From an uncultured Clostridia bacterium (lineage in GTDB: Bacteria > Bacillota > Clostridia > Oscillospirales > Ruminococcaceae), in assembly GCA_947628655.1 (NCBI GenBank), contig CANRAS010000016.1:1-46482 (forward strand): a stretch of 46,482 nt of DNA, written 5' to 3'. Below, piece after piece: positions 31,989-41,152 of this stretch. The notes under the pieces are model-generated. The model was not told the origin of the DNA and searched no databases. It worked only from the letters and a program-made list of their open reading frames with translations. A program made the position numbers and the translations under genes. The stretch's first letter is position 1, and the number at the start of each line of letters is the position of its first letter.

Positions 31989-32061
31989 AATTCCTCCGTT
32001 CTGCGGTCATTTTGTATAAAAATTGACCCCGCAAATGTTGTTTTTTTATATCTTCTACTCT

Positions 32062-32090
32062 ATTATACTAAAAATTTTAAAAAAAGTAAA
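32062..32090 (-). promoter_or_regulatory. Promoter for the ACT-domain gene
   Basis: Minus strand: TTTACT (32090-32085), 17-base spacer, TATAAT (32067-32062), about 75 bases before the start codon. Confidence 0.65.
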
Positions 32091-32163
32091 TCTATTTCTA
32101 GACAAATTCAAAAATTTGTGCTAAAATGATAAATGTAGAGTTATGCTCTTGTAGATTTTGTGC

Positions 32164-32263
32164 AATTAGTTGTATAGAGATTAGTTGTTAGTAATTAGTT
32201 GGGAGCGCGGGGCTGAATGGGCTGACGCTCTCGGCGGGCGAAGAGATTAGAGGCTGGAGGCTG
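32164..32263. repeat. 7-base-period tracts in divergent gap
   Basis: 32164-32202 reads in 7-base phase (AATTAGT/TGTATAG/AGATTAG/TTGTTAG/TAATTAG). 32240-32263 has AGATTAG/AGGCTGG/AGGCTGG. The rest of the 31989-32355 gap holds the ACT-gene promoter and nothing else I can name; the promoter for the PHP gene is unclear. Confidence 0.7.
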
Positions 32264-32355
32264 GATAAACGTGGCTTTGGACTAGCAGGTCACTAATCTG
32301 GGCTAGTCATCGGTTTGGCACAAAAGTCACAATAAAATTATCGGGGTGGAATTTA

Positions 32356-33195
32356 ATGGAAAATCTGGTAGATATTCACAACCACTGCTGTCTTTCCTCG
32401 GACAGCGCCGCAAAACCTGAGGATATGGCGAGGACGGCGTTCGAGCTGGGCGTTTCGCATTTTTCGCTGACGGACCACGTTGAACTTGACGAGTTCCACG
32501 ACGGAGAGTGGGATTATTACGCCGCTATCGCGAAAACGCGTCCGACTTTCGACAAGCTGTCCGCCGAATATGACGGCAAGATGAACATTTACTACGGTGT
32601 TGAAATCGGTCAGCCTATGTACAACCTGCACGCCGCCGAGGAGATACTCGCCGAACATAATTATGATTTCGTGCTGGGGAGCGTTCACCGCACCTGTCAC
32701 TATGAACATATGGGCAAGATACCCGATAACGAATTTGACCGAAAGCGCGTTATTATAGAGTATTGGGAAGATATGCTGAACCTTGTCGAGTGGGGAAAGT
32801 TTTCGTCGCTGGCGCATATGACGTTCCTGCTCCGTTTCGCAAGCGTTGATACTCCTGCGGGAGTGGTCGCCGACAAGACGGAACGCGCCCGCGCGGCTTT
32901 CGATACTTATAAAACTATCATTGACAAAATTCTCGAAACTATCGTCAAAAAAGACATCGCGCTTGAAGTTAATTCATCGGGCTTTCGGCGCGGATTGGGC
33001 GGTCCTATGCCCGACGCCGCGTTTATAAACCGCTACAGGGAACTCGGCGGGAAAATGATTACCGTCGGTTCTGACGCGCACCAGACCGCCGACATCGCAA
33101 AGGACATCGAGAAATGCTACGAGGTTCTGCGCGGGTGCGGATTTAACGAAATATGCGTATTCAAGCGCAAAGAGCCGATATTTATAAAGATTTAA
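32356..33195 (+). CDS. PHP-domain phosphoesterase (histidinol-phosphatase type)
   Basis: A 279-residue PHP-family protein: DIHNHCCLSSDS near the N-terminus and SLTDHVELDEF supply metal-binding residues, followed by GVEIGQP, GSVHRTCHYEH, LAHMTFLLRF and the C-terminal TVGSDAHQTADI. The architecture fits HisJ/HisK-like histidinol-phosphatases, but no other his gene is in the window, so a different phosphate monoester is possible. GGGGTGG precedes the ATG. The Lrp regulator follows 12 bases later. Confidence 0.88.
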   Translation: MENLVDIHNHCCLSSDSAAKPEDMARTAFELGVSHFSLTDHVELDEFHDGEWDYYAAIAKTRPTFDKLSAEYDGKMNIYYGVEIGQPMYNLHAAEEILAEHNYDFVLGSVHRTCHYEHMGKIPDNEFDRKRVIIEYWEDMLNLVEWGKFSSLAHMTFLLRFASVDTPAGVVADKTERARAAFDTYKTIIDKILETIVKKDIALEVNSSGFRRGLGGPMPDAAFINRYRELGGKMITVGSDAHQTADIAKDIEKCYEVLRGCGFNEICVFKRKEPIFIKI

Positions 33196-33207
33196 GGGGG
33201 AAACGAA

Positions 33208-33702
33208 ATGGACGCAATAAACCAAAAGAAACTGCTTGACGTATTAAGGCAGGACGCGCGGCTTTCCAATGCGGAAATCGCGGTTATGCTCGGAAGTGAT
33301 GAAAGCGAAGTCGCAAAGGCTATTGAGGAACTCGAAGAAAACGGCATTATTATGGGATATTCCGCTATTATCAACGAGGAAAAAGCCGACGAGAACGGCG
33401 TAACCGCGATAATCGAACTGAAAATCACTCCCGTTAAGGACTGCGGTTTTGACGATTTGGCGCATACTATAATGGAGTATGAAGAAGTGGACAGCGTGTT
33501 TTTGCTTTCGGGCGCTAACGACCTTTCCGTCACGATAAGCGGTACGAGCCTGCGCAATGTCGCGCTGTTCGTATCTGAACGCCTTGCCGTGCTTGACGGG
33601 GTATTGTCAACGACAACGCACTTTATCCTGCGCCGTTACAAGGAAAAGGGTCACATCTTCAGCGAGGACAGCTTTGACGACAGGGGGCTGGTTTCCCCGT
33701 GA
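33208..33702 (+). CDS. alaR: Lrp/AsnC-family transcriptional regulator
   Basis: A 164-residue regulator with an N-terminal HTH (LDVLRQDARLSNAEIAVML, about residues 7-25) and a C-terminal RAM/ACT-like ligand domain (about 70-150). AAGGGGGAAA precedes the ATG. Its TGA overlaps the GTG of the aminotransferase gene (GTGA), so the two are translationally coupled. The pair matches the Bacillus alaR-alaT arrangement, where the Lrp-type protein controls the alanine aminotransferase. The symbol is by analogy. Confidence 0.88.
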   Translation: MDAINQKKLLDVLRQDARLSNAEIAVMLGSDESEVAKAIEELEENGIIMGYSAIINEEKADENGVTAIIELKITPVKDCGFDDLAHTIMEYEEVDSVFLLSGANDLSVTISGTSLRNVALFVSERLAVLDGVLSTTTHFILRRYKEKGHIFSEDSFDDRGLVSP

Positions 33703-34874
33703 TAGACTACGACAAGGTGATCCCGCAGAAGATACGGGATATTCAGCCGTCGGGGATACGGAAGTTCTTCGACATCGCACAGCACGTTGACGGCGTTATT
33801 TCGCTGTCTGTCGGCGAACCTGACTTCAAGACCCCGTGGGCGGCGCGAAAAGAGGCAATAAACATACTTGAAAAGGGCAAGACCGCTTACACCGCGAACA
33901 GCGGACTTATCGCCCTGCGCAGAGCGGTCAGCGGTTACTTAAAGGACTTTATTCACACGGAATACGACCCCGAAAGCGAAATCATCGTCACGGTCGGCGG
34001 TTCGGAGGCTATCGACCTCGCGATACGCGCAATGATAACCGAGGGCGACGAGGTTTTAGTTCCCGAACCGAGTTTCGTGTGCTACTCTCCGATAACAACG
34101 GCGGTAGGCGGAAAGGCTGTGCCTATCGTTACTAAAGAAGAGGACAAATTCCGCCTGACGGCGCGGGCTTTGAAAGAGAGCATAACCCCGCGCACAAAAC
34201 TGCTTATTCTCCCGTACCCCAACAATCCGACGGGCGCGGTTATGCGGCGCGGAGATTTGGAGGAGATAGCCGAAGTTCTGCGCGGCACGGATATTATGAT
34301 AGCAAGCGATGAAATTTACGCGGAAATGACGTACAACGGCGAAAAGCACGTTTCAATTGCCGAACTTGACGGTATGCGCGAACGGACGCTTGTCATAAGC
34401 GGATTTTCAAAGGCGTATGCTATGACGGGCTGGCGGTTAGGCTATGTCGCGGGTCCCGTGCCGATAATAAAGCAGATGCTGAAACTTCACCAATATTGTA
34501 TTATGTCAAGTCCGACGGTAAGCCAATACGCGGCTGTTTCGGCTATTGAGAAATGCGGCGGCGATGTTCGGCATATGGTCGAGGAATACGATATGCGCAG
34601 ACGGCTTGTTGTAAACGGGTTCAACGAAATGGGGCTTTCGTGCTTTGAGCCTGAGGGCGCTTTTTATGTGTTCCCGTGCATAAAAAGCACGGGTATGACA
34701 AGCGAGGAGTTCTGCGAAAAGCTGATTTACGAAAAGAAAGTCGCGGTAGTGCCGGGTTCGGCGTTTGGAAAGAGCGGGGAGGGGTATGTAAGAGTTTCCT
34801 ACGCGTATTCCGTGTCGCACCTCACGACCGCTTTGGGCAGAATACGAGAGTTTCTTGAGGAGCATAAGAATTGA
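33699..34874 (+). CDS. alaT: PLP-dependent class I/II aminotransferase (AlaT-like)
   Basis: A 391-residue fold-type I aminotransferase. Motifs: GEPDF near the N-terminus, YTANSGLIALRRAV, NNPTGAV, SDEIYAEMTY and the PLP-lysine box SGFSKAYAMTGWRLGY (Lys at about residue 235), with the substrate arginine in GYVRVSYA. The start is GTG within GTGA, overlapping the regulator's stop; a GGGGG tract lies upstream. Coupling to an Lrp-type gene suggests alanine or related amino-acid transamination, but aspartate or aromatic substrates are possible. Confidence 0.92.
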   Translation: MIDYDKVIPQKIRDIQPSGIRKFFDIAQHVDGVISLSVGEPDFKTPWAARKEAINILEKGKTAYTANSGLIALRRAVSGYLKDFIHTEYDPESEIIVTVGGSEAIDLAIRAMITEGDEVLVPEPSFVCYSPITTAVGGKAVPIVTKEEDKFRLTARALKESITPRTKLLILPYPNNPTGAVMRRGDLEEIAEVLRGTDIMIASDEIYAEMTYNGEKHVSIAELDGMRERTLVISGFSKAYAMTGWRLGYVAGPVPIIKQMLKLHQYCIMSSPTVSQYAAVSAIEKCGGDVRHMVEEYDMRRRLVVNGFNEMGLSCFEPEGAFYVFPCIKSTGMTSEEFCEKLIYEKKVAVVPGSAFGKSGEGYVRVSYAYSVSHLTTALGRIREFLEEHKN

Positions 34875-35677
34875 TACTGCAGGCGTTCGCGAAAATAAAT
34901 CTGTATCTTGACATTACGGGCAAACGCGCCGACGGCTATCATCTGCTCGAAACGGTTATGCAGAGCGTTGACCTTGCGGACATCGTGACGGTGGAACTTT
35001 CTCAAAATGCGATAACCGCCGAGTGTTCCGACCCGACTGTACCGAGCGGGGAGGGGAACATCTGTTACAAGGCGGCGCGGCTGTTTTTTGAGAATTTAAA
35101 TACAGTCGGCGGAGTTTCAATAAATATTGACAAGAGAATACCGCACGGCGCGGGTCTGGGCGGAGGAAGTGCGGACGCGGCGGCGGTTCTCGCGGGGCTT
35201 AATAAGCTGTACGGAAACCCGTTCGGCGAGGACGGTTTGCTCCAAATCGGCGCGAAAATCGGCGCGGACGTGCCGTTTTGTATGACGGGCGGTACAAAGC
35301 TGTGCCGAGGTATCGGCGAGGTTATGACCGATATTTCCCCATATCCCGCGAAGTGCTTTCTGATAGTAAAACCGCCGTTTTCACTAGCGACGGGCGCGGC
35401 GTATGCCGAATACGACCGACGGCAAATTCCCCCGCGCGTTCGCGGCGGTGCGGAATACTACAATATTTTCCGCGAAGTGTATAGCGATGACAGAATTGAC
35501 CGCATCGTAAACCGCCTTTCGGAACTCGGCGCGGTCGGCGCGGAACTTACGGGGAGCGGGTCGGCGGTGTTCGGCGCGTTCGAGGACGAAGGCACGGCAG
35601 TAAGCGCGGCGCGGAATTTCCCCGAATGTTTCACGGCGGTGTGCCGTCCGACTACGGCGGGAGTGCGTGAGATTTAG
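34871..35677 (+). CDS. ispE: 4-diphosphocytidyl-2-C-methyl-D-erythritol kinase
   Basis: GHMP kinase of the MEP isoprenoid pathway, phosphorylating CDP-ME. The 268-residue product begins LQAFAKINLYLDITGKRADGYH, has the ATP loop PHGAGLGGGSADAAAVL (about residues 92-108) and the C-terminal ELTGSGSAVFGAF. It starts at a TTG that overlaps the previous stop (TTGA). Length is slightly short for the family. A 74-base part of its 3' region (35509-35582) is repeated just downstream at 35720-35793. Confidence 0.94.
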   Translation: MILQAFAKINLYLDITGKRADGYHLLETVMQSVDLADIVTVELSQNAITAECSDPTVPSGEGNICYKAARLFFENLNTVGGVSINIDKRIPHGAGLGGGSADAAAVLAGLNKLYGNPFGEDGLLQIGAKIGADVPFCMTGGTKLCRGIGEVMTDISPYPAKCFLIVKPPFSLATGAAYAEYDRRQIPPRVRGGAEYYNIFREVYSDDRIDRIVNRLSELGAVGAELTGSGSAVFGAFEDEGTAVSAARNFPECFTAVCRPTTAGVREI

Positions 35678-35719
35678 CAAGCGGGCGCATAATCTGCGCG
35701 GTGGGTTTTGCCGTATGGA

Positions 35720-35793
35720 AAACCGCCTTTCGGAACTCGGCGCGGTCGGCGCGGAGCTTACGGGGAGCGGGTCGGCGGTGTTCGGCGCGTTCG
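35720..35793 (+). repeat. Partial duplication of the ispE 3' region
   Basis: 74 bases match 35509-35582 with one difference (a synonymous A-to-G in the Glu codon of AELTG), at a 211-base offset. The copy keeps the ispE reading frame inside a 30-codon frame (35715-35807, ATG to TGA) that reads ENRLSELGAVGAEL and so on through VFGAF. No ribosome binding site precedes that ATG, so translation is doubtful. Confidence 0.85.
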
Positions 35794-35831
35794 CGGTATT
35801 AATCTGATAATAATTTATAAAGGAGGATATT

Positions 35832-36182
35832 ATGGTCACATTGCAAAATCACGTCGGCAGGATAACCATTTCGCCGAACTATTTTACCGAACTTATCGGA
35901 AATACTGTGACAAAATGTTTCGGCGTTGTTTCTATGAACCCTACGGGCGTAAAGGAAACATTGAGTTCGCTCAGAACGAAAAAAAATCAGCTAAGGCGCG
36001 GCGTAAAAGTGAAGTTCGTCAAGGATAAACTTCAGGCGGAACTTCACATTTCGCTGATGTACGGCGTGAATATCAACGCCGTGATACGCTCCATAATAAA
36101 TAAGGTGGGCTACACGATAGAGCAAAGCACGGGGATTACCGTGGAAAAGGTCAGCGTTTATGTTGACTCAATAAGAGTATAA
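35832..36182 (+). CDS. yloU: Asp23/Gls24-family protein (YloU-like)
   Basis: A 116-residue Asp23/Gls24-type protein: ITISPNYFTELIGNTVTKCFGVVSMNP is the typical N-terminal part, followed by the basic KNQLRRGVKVKF and alternating beta-strand/helix pattern ending in VYVDSIRV. The family is linked to envelope stress and to fatty-acid kinase; the molecular role is unsettled. AAGGAGGATATT precedes the ATG. yloU-yloV-recG order as in Bacillus. Confidence 0.92.
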   Translation: MVTLQNHVGRITISPNYFTELIGNTVTKCFGVVSMNPTGVKETLSSLRTKKNQLRRGVKVKFVKDKLQAELHISLMYGVNINAVIRSIINKVGYTIEQSTGITVEKVSVYVDSIRV

Positions 36183-36203
36183 GACGGAAAGGGAAAATGG
36201 AAG

Positions 36204-37838
36204 ATGAATATTTCTGGAAAACTCCTGCGGGACGCGCTTATTTCGGGAGCGAACAATATTTACAATGAAAGACTTAGGGTGGACGAACTGAACGTTTTCC
36301 CCGTGCCTGACGGCGATACGGGAACTAATATGTCTATGACCGCGAAGAACGCTTTGGAGGAACTTACGCAGACCCCCGACGGCGCTACGGCGGGCGAAGT
36401 CGCAAAGAAAGCGGCGTCCGCAATGCTCAGAGGCGCCAGGGGAAATTCGGGCGTTATTTTATCCTTGCTGTTCAGGGGGCTTTCAAAGGGTCTTGCGGGG
36501 CGCGAGAGCGCGGGCGCGGGCGATTTGTCGGCGGCTCTGAAACTCGGCATTGACGCGGCGTACAAATCCGTTATGAAACCCACGGAGGGTACTATTCTTA
36601 CCGTTTCGCGCGAGGCGTGGGAGAACACAAAGGATATAGCCGAAACGGATATTTCGGCGGCGGATTTCATTAAAGAGTATATAGACGAGGCGAAAAAGTC
36701 GCTGGAGAAAACTCCCGAACTGCTCCCCGCTCTGAAAAAAGCGGGCGTTGTGGACGCGGGCGGTATGGGGTATATCATTATTTTGGAGGGAATGTATTCC
36801 GTGCTGTCGGGCGGCGAGATTATCGCGGCGGCGGACGAAGTGAAACCGAATACCCCCGTTGCGGCGGCGGCGGCAGAAGAACAATTGCTTTATAACTACA
36901 ACGCGGAATTTATCGTGCGAAAGGATACCGAATTGCGCGATACGGCGGCGCTGTGCGCGTATCTTGAAACGATAGGCGCGAACGCGTCTGTCGTTGACGA
37001 CGACGGGATTATAAAAGTACACGTTCACACGAACCACCCCGGAAAGGCTCTCGAAGAGGGCTTGAAACTCGGCGCGCTCGACAATGTGACTATAGAGAAT
37101 ATGCGCAAGACTTACAACGACGTAATCAAAGCCGACAGGGCAAAGCAGAAGAACAAGAAAGCGCCTGCGGCTATTACGAAGGACACGGGATTTGTCGCGG
37201 TCGCGGCGGGCGACGGGATACAGAACCTGTTCAAAGATTTGGGCGCGGACCAGATAGTAAGCGGCGGTCAGACGATGAACCCGTCTACGGAAGATTTGCT
37301 TGACGCAATTGAGCAGACCCCCGCGCGGAATATATTCGTTTTGCCGAACAACAAGAACATAATACTCGCGTCCGAACAGGCGGCGAAACTTACGGACAGG
37401 AACGTCTGCGTTTTGCAGACAAGAACAATTCCTCAGGGAATTTCCGCGATGATGAACTATGACCCCGACGGCGATTTCAAAACGAACCGCGCCGCTATGA
37501 CGGAGGCTATCGACCGCGTTGGGAGCGGGCAGATTACGTTCGCGGTGCGCGACAGCGAATACGACGGTCACAAGATAAAGCAGGGCGATATTCTCGCTAT
37601 GGACAACGGCAAAATCGTGTTCACCGAAAAGAGCCTTGAAAAGGCGCTTGTTAAACTTACAAAACGCCTTATCAATTCCTCGTCGTGCTTTGTTACGGTA
37701 ATGTACGGTTCGGACGTTGCGGAGGAGGACGCGGCGGCGGCTTATGAACTCCTGCGCTCGAAAGTAAGTTCCGATGTGGAAGTAAATCTCGTAAACGGCG
37801 GTCAGCCCGTATACTACTATATAATCTCCGTGGAATAA
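36204..37838 (+). CDS. fakA: DAK2/DegV-like protein, fatty acid kinase FakA-type
   Basis: YloV/FakA-type protein: an N-terminal DhaL (DAK2) ATP-binding domain (about 1-200) with NVFPVPDGDTGTNMSMT near residues 29-45 and MLRGARGNSGVILS, a middle linker domain, and a C-terminal DegV-like part (about 320-544) with KVHVHTNHPGKALE before it. FakA with a fatty-acid-loaded FakB phosphorylates exogenous fatty acids. No FakB is adjacent. Length 544 is typical. It lies 21 bases after yloU and recG starts five bases after its stop. Confidence 0.92.
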   Translation: MNISGKLLRDALISGANNIYNERLRVDELNVFPVPDGDTGTNMSMTAKNALEELTQTPDGATAGEVAKKAASAMLRGARGNSGVILSLLFRGLSKGLAGRESAGAGDLSAALKLGIDAAYKSVMKPTEGTILTVSREAWENTKDIAETDISAADFIKEYIDEAKKSLEKTPELLPALKKAGVVDAGGMGYIIILEGMYSVLSGGEIIAAADEVKPNTPVAAAAAEEQLLYNYNAEFIVRKDTELRDTAALCAYLETIGANASVVDDDGIIKVHVHTNHPGKALEEGLKLGALDNVTIENMRKTYNDVIKADRAKQKNKKAPAAITKDTGFVAVAAGDGIQNLFKDLGADQIVSGGQTMNPSTEDLLDAIEQTPARNIFVLPNNKNIILASEQAAKLTDRNVCVLQTRTIPQGISAMMNYDPDGDFKTNRAAMTEAIDRVGSGQITFAVRDSEYDGHKIKQGDILAMDNGKIVFTEKSLEKALVKLTKRLINSSSCFVTVMYGSDVAEEDAAAAYELLRSKVSSDVEVNLVNGGQPVYYYIISVE

Positions 37839-37843
37839 TTATA

Positions 37844-39868
37844 ATGGACATAAGAGAACTTAAAGGCGTAGGCGACAAAAAGGCGGTTTTGTACAAGAAA
37901 CTCGGCGTTGACACCGTTGAACAGCTTACGGAATACTACCCGCGCGGATATATCGACCTGTCTGAACCGAAAAAAGTAAACGAAATTCAGCTGGGAGAGG
38001 TCTGCGCCGTGCGCGGGCGGGTGACGGAAAAGAAATACCCCTCAAACTACGGCGGGCGCGTTCTCGTATACCGCGCGCTGATAAGCGACGGGGTTTATTC
38101 GATGTGGGCGGTTTTCTTCAATATGAAGTTCACGTTTGAACAGCTCCGCATAGGGGGAGAGTACATTTTTTCGGGGAAGATAAACGGCGACCCGTTTAAC
38201 CCCGAAATCAACTGCTCGTTTTACACTTCCGCGGATACGGGCGGGCTTTATCCGAAATACCCGCTGACGCGCGGGCTTTCCAACGCGTCCGTGATGAAAG
38301 ATATGAAAACCGCGCTTTCCGTTGTAAAACGCGCGGAAACTCTGCCCCCTTACATTACAAACCGATACGGACTTATCGGCGCGGACGAGGCTATGCGGAA
38401 GATACATTTCCCGAAAAGCCGTGCGGAATTTGACGAGGCGCGAAAGCGTTTGGTGTTTGAAGAACTGCTCTCGCTGAAACTCGGTCTTTCGATGATGAAA
38501 AACCGCGGGCATACGCTGTCGGGCGCGGTAATGTCGGACGTGGATATGGAGGAATTTTATAAATCCCTGCCGTTTACTCCGACAAACGCGCAGTTGCGCG
38601 CGGTTGCGGACTGCATAACGGATATGAAGTGCGCGTATCCTATGAACAGGCTCGTACAGGGCGACGTTGGGTGCGGGAAAACTATGGTCGCGGCGGCGGC
38701 GGTTTATTTCGCGGCGAAAAACGGGTATTCCGCGCTCGTTATGGCGCCTACCGAAGTACTCGCTCAGCAGCACGGCGAAACGTTCCGCGCGTTTTTAGAA
38801 CCGCTCGGAATAACGGTCGCGGTGCTGTCGGGGAGTATGACCGCGGCGGAGAAAAAACACGTCCGCGAGGACGCGAAAAACGGCGGTGTGAACGTGCTTA
38901 TCGGAACTCACGCACTTATTCAAAAGGGCGTTGACATCGCGAATTTGGGACTTGTTATCGTCGATGAACAGCACCGTTTCGGCGTTCAGCAACGCAGGAA
39001 GTTAGCGGATAAGGGCAATGCTCCGCATATCCTCGCAATGTCCGCAACGCCCATTCCGCGAACTCTCGCGCTTATCATCTACGGCGATTTGGACGTTTCC
39101 GTTGTGAACGAAATGCCGAAAGGGCGCATACCCGTGAAAACCTACGCCGTGGATTCGTCTTTTCACACGCGCGTTTACAACTTCATAAAAAAATATATCG
39201 CTATGGGCAAGCAGGCGTTTATCGTCTGCCCGCGCGTTGACGCCGACGAAAACGATGTAAGCGACAGGAAAAGCGCAATTGAATACTACAACAAACTCAC
39301 GTCAAACGAGTTTTACGGCATACCGACGGGACTTCTTTACGGGCGAATGAAACAAGCCGACAAGGACGCGGTGATGAACGATTTTCGCGACAACAAGCTG
39401 AAACTTCTTATTTCCACAACGGTAATTGAAGTTGGGATTGACGTGCCGAACGCCGTTGTTATGCTCGTGGAGAACGCGGAACTGTTCGGGCTTTCACAAC
39501 TGCACCAACTGCGCGGGCGCGTCGGCAGAGGAAACGACGAGAGTTTCTGCATACTGATGACGGACAGCAAGAGCGACTACACCCGCGAACGAATGAACGC
39601 GATGAAAGCTACGGCGAACGGTTACAAAATAGCCGACACGGACTTGCGCCTGCGCGGACCGGGAAACTTCTTCGGCAACGAGCAGAGCGGTCTGCCGTCA
39701 ATGAAAGTCGCGGTTCTTGCGGACGACGCGGAAGTGCTTGACACCGTGCAGAGATTGTCGGACGAGATTTTGAAAAACGACAGCGGTCTGGAGTTTCGCG
39801 AACACGCGGGACTTCGCGCGAACGTCAAACGGCTGTTTGAGAGCGTTGGGGAATTTGGCGTAAGCTGA
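37844..39868 (+). CDS. recG: ATP-dependent DNA helicase RecG
   Basis: Monomeric helicase that remodels stalled forks and Holliday junctions. The 674-residue product has an N-terminal wedge domain with an OB-fold (about 1-210), then Walker A GDVGCGKT (about residue 270), DEQHRFG, the SATPIPRT motif, and C-terminal helicase motifs including QLRGRVGRG and the TRG region RLRGPGNFFGNEQSG. The start ATG lies five bases after fakA with only a weak binding site, suggesting coupling. Given the four-way-junction repeats in this DNA, a junction-processing helicase is of some incidental interest. Confidence 0.96.
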   Translation: MDIRELKGVGDKKAVLYKKLGVDTVEQLTEYYPRGYIDLSEPKKVNEIQLGEVCAVRGRVTEKKYPSNYGGRVLVYRALISDGVYSMWAVFFNMKFTFEQLRIGGEYIFSGKINGDPFNPEINCSFYTSADTGGLYPKYPLTRGLSNASVMKDMKTALSVVKRAETLPPYITNRYGLIGADEAMRKIHFPKSRAEFDEARKRLVFEELLSLKLGLSMMKNRGHTLSGAVMSDVDMEEFYKSLPFTPTNAQLRAVADCITDMKCAYPMNRLVQGDVGCGKTMVAAAAVYFAAKNGYSALVMAPTEVLAQQHGETFRAFLEPLGITVAVLSGSMTAAEKKHVREDAKNGGVNVLIGTHALIQKGVDIANLGLVIVDEQHRFGVQQRRKLADKGNAPHILAMSATPIPRTLALIIYGDLDVSVVNEMPKGRIPVKTYAVDSSFHTRVYNFIKKYIAMGKQAFIVCPRVDADENDVSDRKSAIEYYNKLTSNEFYGIPTGLLYGRMKQADKDAVMNDFRDNKLKLLISTTVIEVGIDVPNAVVMLVENAELFGLSQLHQLRGRVGRGNDESFCILMTDSKSDYTRERMNAMKATANGYKIADTDLRLRGPGNFFGNEQSGLPSMKVAVLADDAEVLDTVQRLSDEILKNDSGLEFREHAGLRANVKRLFESVGEFGVS

Positions 39869-39891
39869 ATTACGCGAATGGAGGCGGTTTT

Positions 39892-40629
39892 TTGGAAAGG
39901 TGGCGCTATCCGCGCTTTTTCACGGAGAATATCACGGAAAATTCGGCGTTTGTCACGGGCGAGGACGTAAAGCACATAACGCAGGTTTTACGAATGAAAG
40001 CGGGCGACGCGGCTGTCCTCTGCGACGGCGCGGGAACGGATTTTCTAGCCGAACTTTGCTCGGCGCAGGGCGGGGAGTGTGAGTTTAAGATACTCGAACG
40101 CTCGAAAAATCCCGCCGAACCGAATATTTATGTGCGGTTGTTTCAAGCCTTGCCGAAGGGCGACAAGATGGATTTTATCGTGCAAAAGGCTGTGGAGTGC
40201 GGCGCAGGCGAGATAATCCCGATTATAACAAAGCGCTGTGTTTCGCGCCCCGATAAAAACGCGCTTATGAAAAAACGTTCCCGCTTACAAAAAATAGCAT
40301 ACGAGGCGGCAAAGCAATGCGGGCGCGGAGTTATCCCGACCGTCGGCGAAACGGTGGAATTTTCCGCGATGAAAACGCTTATTTCTCCCGAAAATACGGG
40401 CATAATGTTTTATGAATGTGCAGATACTCCGCTTAAAAATGCGGTCGGGGAGTTTAAACGCAATGTGGACATAGTTATCGGAAGCGAGGGCGGGTTTGAA
40501 CCCGCCGAAGCGGAACAGCTTTCAGCGTGGGGGTTTCATCTCGTTTCGCTCGGCAAGCGAATACTCCGCTGTGAAACTGCGCCGATAGCCGCGCTTTCGA
40601 TTTTGATGAATGTTACAGGAAATATGTAG
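39892..40629 (+). CDS. rsmE: 16S rRNA (uracil(1498)-N(3))-methyltransferase
   Basis: SPOUT methyltransferase for m3U1498 of 16S rRNA. The 245-residue product has the N-terminal PUA-like domain (RYPRFFTENI, KHITQVLRMKAGD) and the knotted C-terminal domain with VQKAVECGAGEIIPI, IGSEGGFEPAE and LGKRILRCETAPIAAL. It starts at TTG 39892 with GGAGG seven bases upstream, 23 bases after recG. prmA, often its neighbour, is absent here. Confidence 0.95.
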   Translation: MERWRYPRFFTENITENSAFVTGEDVKHITQVLRMKAGDAAVLCDGAGTDFLAELCSAQGGECEFKILERSKNPAEPNIYVRLFQALPKGDKMDFIVQKAVECGAGEIIPIITKRCVSRPDKNALMKKRSRLQKIAYEAAKQCGRGVIPTVGETVEFSAMKTLISPENTGIMFYECADTPLKNAVGEFKRNVDIVIGSEGGFEPAEAEQLSAWGFHLVSLGKRILRCETAPIAALSILMNVTGNM

Positions 40630-40666
40630 GGAGTTTGTGCATAATTACCAAAAATAACGATAACGC

Positions 40667-40695
40667 TTGAATTTGCTTGCCGAAAGGTGTATAAT
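40667..40695 (+). promoter_or_regulatory. Promoter for small acidic membrane protein gene
   Basis: TTGAAT (40667-40672), 17-base spacer, TATAAT (40690-40695), 43 bases before the ATG. Confidence 0.7.
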
Positions 40696-40738
40696 GTCTT
40701 TAAGGCTTAGCAATCAAGGCTCTAAGGAGGTACAGTCT

Positions 40739-41044
40739 ATGAAGGCTTTTGGTATTTTGATGATAGGTGCGCTTGCAGTAGCGGGCGGCGTTGCGGCGGC
40801 GACTTATATCACGAAAAAGAAAATCGACAAGGAAAACGAAGAAAACTACTACGATGATTGGGATAACGACAACATCGACGACGATTGGGATTTTGACTTC
40901 GACGAGGATATGGAGGTTGAGGACGAAAGCGCCGATACCGAAAAGGCTCCTGAAAGCAAACCCGCTTCGGAAACCGCGTCGGCGTTCGGAAACGACGTTT
41001 TCGGCGTTGAGGAAAACGGCGGCGCAATCGACGAGGAAATCTGA
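40739..41044 (+). CDS. Small membrane protein with acidic tail
   Basis: A 101-residue protein with one N-terminal membrane segment (about residues 3-24), a short basic stop (KKKIDK) and a strongly acidic, Asp/Trp-containing region (about 32-60, DDWDNDNIDDDWDFDFDEDM) continuing as a disordered Glu/Ser/Pro tail. I do not recognise a family. AAGGAGG eight bases before the ATG, its own promoter and a strong terminator show a single-gene unit. The acidic stretch could bind cations or a basic partner, but that is speculation. Confidence 0.82.
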   Translation: MKAFGILMIGALAVAGGVAAATYITKKKIDKENEENYYDDWDNDNIDDDWDFDFDEDMEVEDESADTEKAPESKPASETASAFGNDVFGVEENGGAIDEEI

Positions 41045-41050
41045 ATTTAA

Positions 41051-41080
41051 GACGGCAGTTTTCTGCCGTCTTTTTGTTTT
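41051..41080 (+). terminator. Rho-independent terminator
   Basis: GACGGCAG-TTTT-CTGCCGTC followed by TTTTTGTTTT, ten bases past the stop codon of the small acidic protein. Confidence 0.92.
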
Positions 41081-41105
41081 GAAACACCGTTCGCGTTTTA
41101 TGTCC

Positions 41106-41134
41106 TGTACATTTTCGCGGGGTTTTTGTATAAT
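41106..41134 (+). promoter_or_regulatory. Probable promoter for XRE gene
   Basis: TATAAT (41129-41134) with TGTACA at 41106-41111 across a 17-base spacer; the -35 is weak. Confidence 0.5.
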
Positions 41135-41152
41135 ATTCTTGAGGTGATACTT

